Assembly: GCA_041082245.1 (NCBI GenBank)
Contig: JBDOIE010000015.1
Span: 81,351-145,350, forward strand
Reading direction: 5' to 3'
Length of the DNA stretch: 64,000 bases
DNA from: DAOTVY01 sp041082245
GTDB lineage: Bacteria; Chloroflexota; Chloroflexia; DTKN01
In this document: in pieces, positions 17,801 to 24,432 of the stretch
How positions within the stretch are numbered: the stretch's first letter is position 1
How the letters are laid out: every line of letters begins with the position of its first letter
Notes under the pieces: generated by a model
What the model was told of the DNA's origin: nothing
Databases searched by the model: none
What the model saw: the letters and a program-made list of their open reading frames with translations, nothing else
Program-made: the position numbers and the translations under genes

Positions 17801-18391
17801 TCACTCTGCCTTCTGTTGAGCGAGCCGGGACGTTCGCAGTTCGTCGCCTACCCGGAAACCCACCTCGAGCGCGGCGCGGTTCAGTGCTTCGGTTCCCTTC
17901 GGTGTACCGGCCAGAACAGCCGCCGTAATCGCACGGCGCGAGACCACACCGGAGAGCGCCACGATGATCCCGAGGGCAACGACGTTCGCGACGACTCCCT
18001 TGCCCACCTCTTCGCGGGCCAGGCGGCCGATGGGCACGACGAAGGCGCGGTTGGTGGGCACGTGTCGCACCTGCTCGGCATCCACGATGAGGATGCCGTC
18101 GCGCTTCAGGGCATAGTAGTTGCGGTCGCATGCCATCTGGCTCATCGCCAGGAGCAGGTCGGCCTGGATCACGTGGGGGTAATCGATCGGGACGTTGCTG
18201 ATGACGACGTCGGAGCGGCTATCGCCGCCGCGCGACTCCGGGCCGTACGACTGCGTCTGGGTTGCGTAGAGGTCGTCGTAGATCGCGGCTGCCTCGGCGA
18301 GCAACCGGCCGGCCAGGATCAGCCCCTGCCCTCCCAGGCCGGAAAGGCGCAGTTCGTAGCGCCAGGGTGTGAGAGCCTCCGGGGCATTCAT
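17801..18391 (-). CDS. korC: 2-oxoacid:ferredoxin oxidoreductase, gamma subunit
   Basis: A 196-residue POR/KOR gamma-domain protein: 'LRLSGLGGQGLILAGRLLAEAA' at the start, 'ATQTQSYGPESRGGDSRSDVVIS' in the middle, and 'NVVALGIIVALSGVVSR' toward the end. The gamma subunit helps bind CoA in ferredoxin-dependent 2-oxoacid decarboxylation. Its ATG overlaps the korB stop as ATGA. Together with korA, korB and korD it forms a four-subunit KOR-type enzyme. Confidence 0.93.
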   Translation of the reverse strand: MNAPEALTPWRYELRLSGLGGQGLILAGRLLAEAAAIYDDLYATQTQSYGPESRGGDSRSDVVISNVPIDYPHVIQADLLLAMSQMACDRNYYALKRDGILIVDAEQVRHVPTNRAFVVPIGRLAREEVGKGVVANVVALGIIVALSGVVSRRAITAAVLAGTPKGTEALNRAALEVGFRVGDELRTSRLAQQKAE

Positions 18392-19242
18392 GATGCCTCC
18401 TCCACAGCTGCCTCTCGCATCGCGCGGGCGATCACCTTCTCATACTCGGTAACGTATTCGGGTGCGTCCTTCTCGAACAACACGCCGCGCGGGATCTTGC
18501 CCTGTCGCTCCTCGGGGGACATCTTCTCGTACCGGGCGAGTGGAATGACGTTGTCCCGCTGCCATTGCAGCATCTCTACGGCGCCCCCTTTGCGGTTCAG
18601 TTTGCCATAGTTCGTGTGACAGTGGCTGATCACCTCGATGACGGCAAAGCCCTTCTTCTGGATCCCTTGCGCGACCAGCCGGGGCAGTTCGGTGGTATGG
18701 AAAGCCGAAGTGCGGGCGACAAAGCTTGCTCCGGCACTCCGGGCCAGATCGGCGACGTTGAACGGTTGGTCCAGGTTGCCATAGGGTGCCGTGGTCGCGA
18801 GGTCCCACTGTGGGGTAGTGGGCGAGTACTGACCGCCGGTCATGCCGTAGGTCAGGTTGTTCACCACGATCGCCGTGAGGTCGATGTTCCGCCGGCAGGC
18901 GTGGATGAAGTGGTTGCCTCCGATCGCCAGGGCGTCGCCATCCCCCATCACGACGATCACCTTCAGGTTGGGCTTGGCCATCTTCAGGCCGGTCGCGAAG
19001 GCCAGGGCCCGGCCGTGCGTCGTGTGGAGGGTGTTAAAGTCCAGGTAAACCGGCATCCGCCCCGTACAGCCGATGCCGGAGACCATCGCAACCTCGTCGT
19101 TGTCCAGCTTCAAGCTGTCGATCGCGCGAATGATGCCGCCCATGATGATCCCGAGGCCGCAGCCCGCACACCACACCGTCGGGAATTTCTTGCTGGTGCG
19201 CAGATAGCGTCGTTCCACATCGGAAAGGACGTGGTGTTCCAT
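18388..19242 (-). CDS. korB: 2-oxoacid:ferredoxin oxidoreductase, beta (TPP-binding) subunit
   Basis: A 284-residue thiamine-diphosphate subunit. 'WCAGCGLGI' near residue 24 carries the cluster-adjacent cysteines, and the TPP motif runs from 'VMGDGDALAIGGNHFIHACRRN' to 'VVNNLTYGMTGGQ'. 'SHCHTNYGKLN' is typical of KorB-type rather than pyruvate-type enzymes. It performs the decarboxylation of 2-oxoglutarate or a related 2-oxoacid. It starts 5 bases after the korA stop, with GGAGTAAGAGCT as ribosome site. Confidence 0.94.
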   Translation of the reverse strand: MEHHVLSDVERRYLRTSKKFPTVWCAGCGLGIIMGGIIRAIDSLKLDNDEVAMVSGIGCTGRMPVYLDFNTLHTTHGRALAFATGLKMAKPNLKVIVVMGDGDALAIGGNHFIHACRRNIDLTAIVVNNLTYGMTGGQYSPTTPQWDLATTAPYGNLDQPFNVADLARSAGASFVARTSAFHTTELPRLVAQGIQKKGFAVIEVISHCHTNYGKLNRKGGAVEMLQWQRDNVIPLARYEKMSPEERQGKIPRGVLFEKDAPEYVTEYEKVIARAMREAAVEEAS

Positions 19243-19247
19243 AGCTC

Positions 19248-20384
19248 TTACTCCTCCCGCAGCGCGGAAAGGATCTGCGCGGGGGCAATCACCTCACCGT
19301 CCGCACGGTTCACACGGCGGATGCGCGCCCGGCTGCACACCACACGCTCTACCTCGAGGGCCATTTGCCCCAGGTTCAACTCCGGCACCACGATGGTCCG
19401 GCACTGCTCGGCTATCTGGGACACAGGTGCGCTGGGAAACGGCCAGAGGGTCAGCAGCTTCAGGAGGCCGACGCGCATTCCCCGAGCACGTGCTTCCTTG
19501 ACCGCGTGGAGGGCGGCGCGGGCCACGCTCCCGTAGGCGATGACGGCCGTCTCCGCGTCTTCCAGGGCATATTCTTCCCACTGCAGGATCTCGTTCAGAT
19601 GCAGGTCGATCTTGGCGAACATGCGCTCGAGCGCCGGGTTAATCTCGTCCAGCCGGGCCGTGGGAAAGCCGTTGATATCGTGGAAAAGCCCCGTGACATG
19701 GAAGCGGTACCCCTCGCCGAACGAGGCCAGCGGAGGGACGGGGCCTTCGGCTTCGCTGTAGGGCGAATACCACTCCGGGGGCACGCCTGGACGCAGCCGC
19801 TCGACCACCTCGTAGGTGCCAGGCGCTGGCAGTTCTACCTTCTCGCGGAGATGAGCTACATCGGCATCCATCAGCAGGATGACCGGAGTACGGTACCGTT
19901 CGGAGAGGTTGAAGGCGCGTACGGTGAGGTCGAAGCACTCCCGGACCGTAGACGGGGCAAGGGCAATGATCGGGTGATCGCCGTGTGTGCCCCAGCGAGC
20001 TTGCATCACGTCGCCTTGTGCCGGCTGGGTGGGAAGGCCGGTCGAAGGACCGACGCGCTGGACGTCCACGATCACGCAGGGGATCTCGGCCATAGCCGCA
20101 AAGCCGATGCTCTCCTGCATCAGGGAAAACCCGGGGCCGCTTGTGGCCGTCATCGCCTTGAGCCCTCCGAGGGAGGCTCCGATGACGGCGGAGATGCTGG
20201 CGATTTCGTCTTCCATCTGGATGAACTTGCCGCCCACGCGGGGCAGCCGGTAGGCGAGGATTTCGGCGATTTCGGTCGACGGGGTGATCGGGTATCCGGC
20301 GTAGAATCGGCAGCCCGCAGCCAGGGCACCTTCGGCACAGGCCTCGTTACCCATCATGAAGCGGACGCGGTTCTGCTTGGTCAT
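19248..20384 (-). CDS. korA: 2-oxoacid:ferredoxin oxidoreductase, alpha subunit
   Basis: A 378-residue subunit with 'GNEACAEGALAAGCRFYAGYPITPSTEIAE' spanning the start (the YPITPSTEI motif is near residues 31-39), 'MEDEIASISAVIGAS', 'ATSGPGFSLM' and 'RVGPSTGLPTQPAQGDV'. These are the pyrimidine-binding and core alpha-domain motifs of KorA/VorA enzymes. The family oxidises 2-oxoglutarate (or branched 2-oxoacids) to acyl-CoA and reduces ferredoxin; running in reverse it fixes CO2. 2-Oxoglutarate is the likeliest substrate from motif style, but this is inference. Confidence 0.94.
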   Translation of the reverse strand: MTKQNRVRFMMGNEACAEGALAAGCRFYAGYPITPSTEIAEILAYRLPRVGGKFIQMEDEIASISAVIGASLGGLKAMTATSGPGFSLMQESIGFAAMAEIPCVIVDVQRVGPSTGLPTQPAQGDVMQARWGTHGDHPIIALAPSTVRECFDLTVRAFNLSERYRTPVILLMDADVAHLREKVELPAPGTYEVVERLRPGVPPEWYSPYSEAEGPVPPLASFGEGYRFHVTGLFHDINGFPTARLDEINPALERMFAKIDLHLNEILQWEEYALEDAETAVIAYGSVARAALHAVKEARARGMRVGLLKLLTLWPFPSAPVSQIAEQCRTIVVPELNLGQMALEVERVVCSRARIRRVNRADGEVIAPAQILSALREE

Positions 20385-20397
20385 TTCTTCGCCTCCC

Positions 20398-20778
20398 TCA
20401 ATGCGTCTCCCCGCGGCTGCCCTCTGCCTTGTCCTGTCCCAACGAGGTAGGGGTGAACATCTCCCCGTACTTGTCTTCCCACGGGGTCAGGGTGATCGCA
20501 AAGTCGGGGCAAAGCCGGTCGCACAGTTCGCAGTTCGTGCACGCCTCGGGCTGCACGACTTCGGCTCGGCCGTCCTCGCCCAGGGCAAACACATGCTGGG
20601 GGCAAAACGCCACGCAGATCCCGCAGCCCTTACACCAGCGCTTGTAGATGTAACGGCGTCCAGGGGCACGGCGCACATGCGCTTCTACATGCTCGCCCGG
20701 TTGCACGCTAGTTTGGCTCTCGGTGGGTTCTACAGCGGTTTCTTCTTCCGCGGGCTCGACCGACGGCTCTTGTTCCAT
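20398..20778 (-). CDS. korD: Ferredoxin-like delta subunit of the 2-oxoacid oxidoreductase
   Basis: A 126-residue protein with two [4Fe-4S] motifs, CKGCGICVAFCP near residues 49-60 and CTNCELCDRLCP near 81-92. It passes electrons from the catalytic subunits to ferredoxin. The first 40 or so residues are an unusual acidic, Glu/Pro/Thr-rich extension (VEPAEEETAVEPTESQ) with no counterpart in compact KorD proteins; it is probably disordered. It is the first gene of the kor operon, 13 bases before korA, with GAGGAGGAGGCC just before the ATG. Confidence 0.93.
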   Translation of the reverse strand: MEQEPSVEPAEEETAVEPTESQTSVQPGEHVEAHVRRAPGRRYIYKRWCKGCGICVAFCPQHVFALGEDGRAEVVQPEACTNCELCDRLCPDFAITLTPWEDKYGEMFTPTSLGQDKAEGSRGETH

Positions 20779-20837
20779 GGCCTCCTCCTCGAGGCACAGC
20801 CTGCCACGTTGGCTCCGGCCGTTGCGGAGCGGCAGGT

Positions 20838-20866
20838 ATTGTACTGCAAAAGAAGAGGGCGCGCAA
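20838..20866 (-). promoter_or_regulatory. Promoter of the korDABC operon
   Basis: TTGCGC (20861-20866) and TACAAT (20838-20843) on the minus strand, 17-base spacer, about 55 bases before korD. Confidence 0.6.
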
Positions 20867-20883
20867 ATCTCGGGAACGGCTTC

Positions 20884-20912
20884 TTGAGCAGGCTCGCGGA
20901 ATGTGCTATAAT
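20884..20912 (+). promoter_or_regulatory. Promoter of the CAU tRNA
   Basis: TTGAGC (20884-20889) and consensus TATAAT (20907-20912) with a 17-base spacer. The start would fall about 65 bases before the mature tRNA. Confidence 0.7.
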
Positions 20913-20986
20913 ATAGTTAACAGGCGATCCCACGACCGGCTTCCCGCGGTGCTTACCGGACCGCGGAACTGGCCGTGGGGCTTTCG

Positions 20987-21058
20987 GGGCCCGTGGCGCA
21001 ACGGCAGCGCAAGTGACTCATAATCACCAGGTTCCAGGTTCGAGTCCTGGCGGGCCCA
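20987..21058 (+). tRNA. tRNA with CAU anticodon (elongator Met or lysidine-type Ile2)
   Basis: A full cloverleaf of 72 bases. The 7-bp acceptor stem is GGGCCCG/CGGGCCC with discriminator A; the D stem is GCGC/GCGC; the anticodon loop is CTCATAA (anticodon CAT); the T arm is CCAGG-TTCGAGT-CCTGG. CCA is not encoded. G1-C72 pairs, so it is not the initiator. C4-G69 and C5-G68 are the pairs that E. coli TilS reads in tRNA-Ile2, and the loop region matches that tRNA, so an Ile2 identity is a real alternative to elongator Met. Confidence 0.9.
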
Positions 21059-21121
21059 CAAAGAAGGCCGGCCGACGCCGATGTGCGCGGCCGGCACGAT
21101 TTCCGATGAGCATGAAACACT

Positions 21122-21403
21122 CTACCGTCGCCGGCGGGCAAGCTCCGCCTCCACATCGCCCAGCGAAAGCCCGCGCACGGCGAGCAGCACCATCAGGTGG
21201 TAGACAAGATCGGCCGCCTCGGAAACCAATCGCGCGTTTCCCTCGTCCTGCGCGGCAAGGATGACCTCCACCGCCTCTTCCCCTACCTTGCGCAGGATCG
21301 CCTTCTCCCCAGCCTCCGCAAGTTGCACGGTATAGGAGCCCGGGGGCCGGGTCTGCAGGCGTTGTTCGATGGTCGCGAACAGTTCCTCAAATACCTGGCT
21401 CAC
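21122..21403 (-). CDS. hisE: Phosphoribosyl-ATP pyrophosphatase
   Basis: A 93-residue MazG-fold enzyme for the second step of histidine synthesis: PR-ATP to PR-AMP. 'GEKAILRKVGEEAVEVILAA' and 'EAADLVYHLMVLLA' give the four-helix acidic metal site. The start is a GTG at 21403 (VSQVFEEL), because GGAGG lies 8 bases upstream and the GTG overlaps the hisI stop as GTGA. It is the last gene of the his operon. In many bacteria hisI and hisE are fused; here they are separate but coupled. Confidence 0.93.
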   Translation of the reverse strand: MSQVFEELFATIEQRLQTRPPGSYTVQLAEAGEKAILRKVGEEAVEVILAAQDEGNARLVSEAADLVYHLMVLLAVRGLSLGDVEAELARRRR

Positions 21404-21723
21404 GGTGCAAGCCTCCGGAAGAAGCAGCTGCGTGCACCCGTATGGCAGGCTGGCCCCGCAGGATGCACTTTCAGCAGGAGCGTATCCCCATCGCAGTCGA
21501 TCCAGATTTCCTGTACACGCAGCCTGTTCCCGGATGTCTCGCCCTTGTGCCACAGCATCCCCCGGCTCCGGCTCCAGAAGTGCGCCTCCCCGGCCTGCTG
21601 CGTCCGTCGGAGCGCCTCTTCGTTCATCCAGGCGACCATCAATACCTCGCCCGAAGCTGCATCCTGCACCACGGCCGGCACCAGGCCCCGCTCGTCGTAG
21701 CGGATCGCGAGTGCTTCTTCCAT
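21400..21723 (-). CDS. hisI: Phosphoribosyl-AMP cyclohydrolase
   Basis: A 107-residue enzyme for the third step of histidine synthesis. It shows 'MVAWMNEEALRRT', 'WHKGETSGN', the metal-binding 'DCDGDTLLL' and the zinc-cysteine 'GPACHTGARSCFFR'. The ATG at 21723 (MEEALAI) is preceded by GAGGAGAAGAGA. An upstream in-frame ATG at 21747 would overlap hisF and has no such site. The stop overlaps the hisE start. Confidence 0.94.
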   Translation of the reverse strand: MEEALAIRYDERGLVPAVVQDAASGEVLMVAWMNEEALRRTQQAGEAHFWSRSRGMLWHKGETSGNRLRVQEIWIDCDGDTLLLKVHPAGPACHTGARSCFFRRLAP

Positions 21724-21733
21724 TCTCTTCTCC

Positions 21734-22498
21734 TCACAGGCGGACACAGATCCCTTGCGCAGCCAGGTACCGTTTCAGCTCGGGGATGCTTACCACGCGC
21801 TCGTGGAACAGTGACGCAAGCAACGCTGCATCTGCCCGGCCTTCGATCAGCACCCTGGCCACGTGTTCTGGTGCTCCAGCCCCCCCAGAGGCGATCACCG
21901 GGACTGGAACGGCTTCGGCAACCGCGCGGGTCAGAGCCACGTCGTAGCCGGCTCGGGTGCCGTCCGCATCCATGCTGGTCAACAGGACCTCGCCCGCGCC
22001 GCGCGAGACCGCCTCGATGGCCCACTCGACCGCATCGAGCCCGGTAGGCACGCGGCCACTATTTACATAAACTTCCCACCTGGGCGGATCGAGCGAGACC
22101 CTTCGCGCGTCGATCGCGATCACGATGCACTGGCTTCCGAAGCGAGCGGCTGCCCGGGTGAGGATCTCCGGGCATCGCACCGCCGCGGTGTTGATGCTCA
22201 CCTTGTCCGCTCCTGCAAGCAGCAGTGCCCGGATATCCTCCACCGTGCGCACGCCTCCACCCACCGTGAGCGGCATGAACACCTGCTCGGCTACCCGCCG
22301 CACCACGTCCACCGTTGCTGCGCGTCCCTCCGGGGTCGCGGAGATGTCGAGGAATACGAGCTCGTCTGCCCCTTCAGCGTCATACAGCCGGGCGTTTTCC
22401 ACCGGGTCGCCCACATCCCGAAGGTTCTGGAAATGCACCCCTTTCACCACCCGGCCATCTTTGACGTCGAGGCAGGGGATGATCCGCCTCGCAAGCAT
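21734..22498 (-). CDS. hisF: Imidazole glycerol phosphate synthase, cyclase subunit
   Basis: A 254-residue half-barrel-repeat TIM barrel. It starts 'MLARRIIPCLDVKDGRVVKGVHF' (catalytic Asp), has 'ELVFLDISAT', 'LTVGGGVRTVEDIRALLLAGADKVSINTAA', 'LLTSMDADGTRAGYD' (second catalytic Asp) and 'VPVIASGGAGAPEH'. With HisH it makes imidazole glycerol phosphate and the purine precursor AICAR. GGAGGATAGAG precedes the ATG. Only 4 bases separate it from hisA. Confidence 0.96.
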   Translation of the reverse strand: MLARRIIPCLDVKDGRVVKGVHFQNLRDVGDPVENARLYDAEGADELVFLDISATPEGRAATVDVVRRVAEQVFMPLTVGGGVRTVEDIRALLLAGADKVSINTAAVRCPEILTRAAARFGSQCIVIAIDARRVSLDPPRWEVYVNSGRVPTGLDAVEWAIEAVSRGAGEVLLTSMDADGTRAGYDVALTRAVAEAVPVPVIASGGAGAPEHVARVLIEGRADAALLASLFHERVVSIPELKRYLAAQGICVRL

Positions 22499-22502
22499 CT
22501 CT

Positions 22503-23234
22503 CTATCCTCCGACGGCGAGTGCCTTTCGCAGGTCGATCCGGCCGTCGTACAGCGCGCGGCCGACGATCACGCCTGCCAGGCCGGCCGCCCGTGCCCGTG
22601 CGACATCCTCCAGGCTTGCCACGCCACCCCCGGCGACCACCCGCAGCCGTGGGTCTTGCGCGATCCGTACCGCAGCGGTCACATCCAGGCCTGCCCCGGT
22701 ACCATCCCGCGCAATATCCGTACAGATCAGCCAACGCACGCCGGCTTCCGCACACCGCCGTGCCAGCTCCTCGCCACGGCATCCCGCGGCTTTGCGCCAA
22801 CCCTGCGTGTGGACCCACCCCTCGAGGACATCGATTGCCACCGCGATGCGCTCCGCTCCGATGGCTTCCACGGCCCACGCCAGGATCTCCGGTTGCTCTA
22901 CGGCCACGGTGCCCAGGACGATCCGGTCGACCCCTTGCTCCGCGAGATCCAGGATGGTACTGCGATCTCGCACTCCTCCACCGAACTGCACCCGAAGTCC
23001 CGATTGCAGGATGGTCCCCAGAGCTCTCCAGTTGGCGACGCTCTCCAGGCCGAGCGCGCCGTCCAGGTTCACCACGTGTATCCAGGTTGCCCCGCAAGCC
23101 CGAAAGCCGCGCGCGACGGCTGCAGGGTCCTCCGCAAAGACCGTCTCCTGGGCGGGATCGCCGCGCCGAAGGCGAACCACACGGCCGTTCCGGAGGTCGA
23201 TCGCGGGAAAAACAACCCACGGTTTTTCGCTCAT
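22503..23234 (-). CDS. hisA: Phosphoribosylformimino-AICAR phosphate isomerase
   Basis: A 243-residue TIM barrel for the fourth step of histidine synthesis. 'VVFPAIDLRNGRVVRLRRGD' carries the first catalytic Asp, 'WIHVVNLDGALG' and 'VQFGGGVRDRSTILDLAEQGVDRIVLG' follow, and 'LICTDIARDGTGAG' has the second Asp. The ATG at 23234 overlaps the hisH stop as ATGA, and an in-frame continuation upstream is only the hisH shadow. Confidence 0.95.
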   Translation of the reverse strand: MSEKPWVVFPAIDLRNGRVVRLRRGDPAQETVFAEDPAAVARGFRACGATWIHVVNLDGALGLESVANWRALGTILQSGLRVQFGGGVRDRSTILDLAEQGVDRIVLGTVAVEQPEILAWAVEAIGAERIAVAIDVLEGWVHTQGWRKAAGCRGEELARRCAEAGVRWLICTDIARDGTGAGLDVTAAVRIAQDPRLRVVAGGGVASLEDVARARAAGLAGVIVGRALYDGRIDLRKALAVGG

Positions 23235-23848
23235 AGGCGTATCCGCACGAAGTTGCGCAGGATCTCGAGCCCTACGCGCTGGCTCTTCTCCGGGTGGAAC
23301 TGCACGCCCCAGACCGGTGGTCGAGCGACCAGGCTGGCAAAGGTCCCTCCGTAGTCGGTAAGCGCCACGACGTGCTCCGGCTGCGCACAGGCGATATACG
23401 AATGGTTGAAGTAGGCCCAGACCCGTTCGGGGAGCCCCGCAAGGAGCGGCGTATCCCGTACGCGCTCGACAGAGTTCCAGCCTGTATGTGGAACCTTGAG
23501 GCCACGTGCTGGGAGGTCCGGCGGGAAATGGACAACGCGCCCTGGCAGAAGCCCCAGGCCCGCGTGCTCGCCCATCTCTTCCCCCGCCTCGAACAGCACC
23601 TGCATGCCAACGCAGATTCCGAGCAGGGCCTTGCCTGCACGGACGGCAGCGCACAGTCCTTCTGCCAGACCTGTGCGCTGGAGGGCATCCATACAGTCTC
23701 CGAAGGCTCCCACACCCGGGAGCACGACGTGCGAAGCGAGTTCCAGGTCCTTCGGCTCACGTGCAAGCCGCACTTCTGCCCCGACGGCTTGCAGCGCCTT
23801 CTGGACGGATCGCACGTTCCCTGCGCCATAGTCGATCAACGCGATCAT
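23231..23848 (-). CDS. hisH: Imidazole glycerol phosphate synthase, glutaminase subunit
   Basis: A 205-residue class I glutamine amidotransferase that delivers ammonia to HisF. It shows 'IDYGAGNVRSVQKAL', 'LPGVGAFGDCM', the nucleophile Cys in 'LLGICVGMQVLF', 'FNHSYIA' and the His/Glu dyad in 'GVQFHPEKSQ'. The ATG overlaps the hisB stop (ATGA) and its stop overlaps hisA. Confidence 0.96.
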   Translation of the reverse strand: MIALIDYGAGNVRSVQKALQAVGAEVRLAREPKDLELASHVVLPGVGAFGDCMDALQRTGLAEGLCAAVRAGKALLGICVGMQVLFEAGEEMGEHAGLGLLPGRVVHFPPDLPARGLKVPHTGWNSVERVRDTPLLAGLPERVWAYFNHSYIACAQPEHVVALTDYGGTFASLVARPPVWGVQFHPEKSQRVGLEILRNFVRIRL

Positions 23849-24432
23849 AGCACCTGCTTTGTCGAAGGGATGGCCTCCCCACGGCGCGGGTCGAGCCGTG
23901 TAGCTGTGTCGAGCGCTCTTCCGAGCGCTTTGAAAAGGGCCTCGGCCTTATGGTGGTCGTCCTCGCCGGCGAGTACCCGTGCATGGATCGTGGCCCGAGC
24001 GGTCGTAGCGAACGATCGGAAGAAATGCGCTACGAGCGTCACCGGGAGGTCTCCGACGGCCGGTGCGTTCCAGGCCACGTCCACGCGCGCGTAGGGGCGA
24101 CCAGACAGATCGATCGCGACGAACGCCAGCGTTTCATCCATGGGCACGTAGGCGGCTGCGATGCGCACGATGCCCGCGCGATTTCCGAGGGCGCGGTCCA
24201 CTGCCTGCCCCAGCGCCAGCGCGACATCCTCGACCGTATGGTGAGGATCCACGTGGAGGTCCCCCTGTGCGCGCAGCGTGAGGTCAAAGAGCGCATGCAG
24301 CGCCAGCTGAGCCAGCAGGTGGTCGAGAAATCCCAGCCCGGTGTCGAGCGTGTGCTCTCCCCGGCCGTCCAGCTCGAGTGTGAGCTCGATCGACGTTTCC
24401 GCAGTGCGATACGTGACCGTAGCTGGTCGCAT
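23845..24432 (-). CDS. hisB: Imidazoleglycerol-phosphate dehydratase
   Basis: A 195-residue dehydratase of the monofunctional type, without a histidinol-phosphatase domain. The Mn-binding signatures are 'GFLDHLLAQLALHALFDL', 'VDPHHTVEDVALALG', 'VAHFFRSFA' and 'GEDDHHKAEALFKALGRAL'. Its ATG directly follows the TAG of the hisD-hisC fusion gene. No histidinol-phosphate phosphatase gene is in this operon, so that step must be encoded elsewhere. Confidence 0.96.
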   Translation of the reverse strand: MRPATVTYRTAETSIELTLELDGRGEHTLDTGLGFLDHLLAQLALHALFDLTLRAQGDLHVDPHHTVEDVALALGQAVDRALGNRAGIVRIAAAYVPMDETLAFVAIDLSGRPYARVDVAWNAPAVGDLPVTLVAHFFRSFATTARATIHARVLAGEDDHHKAEALFKALGRALDTATRLDPRRGEAIPSTKQVL

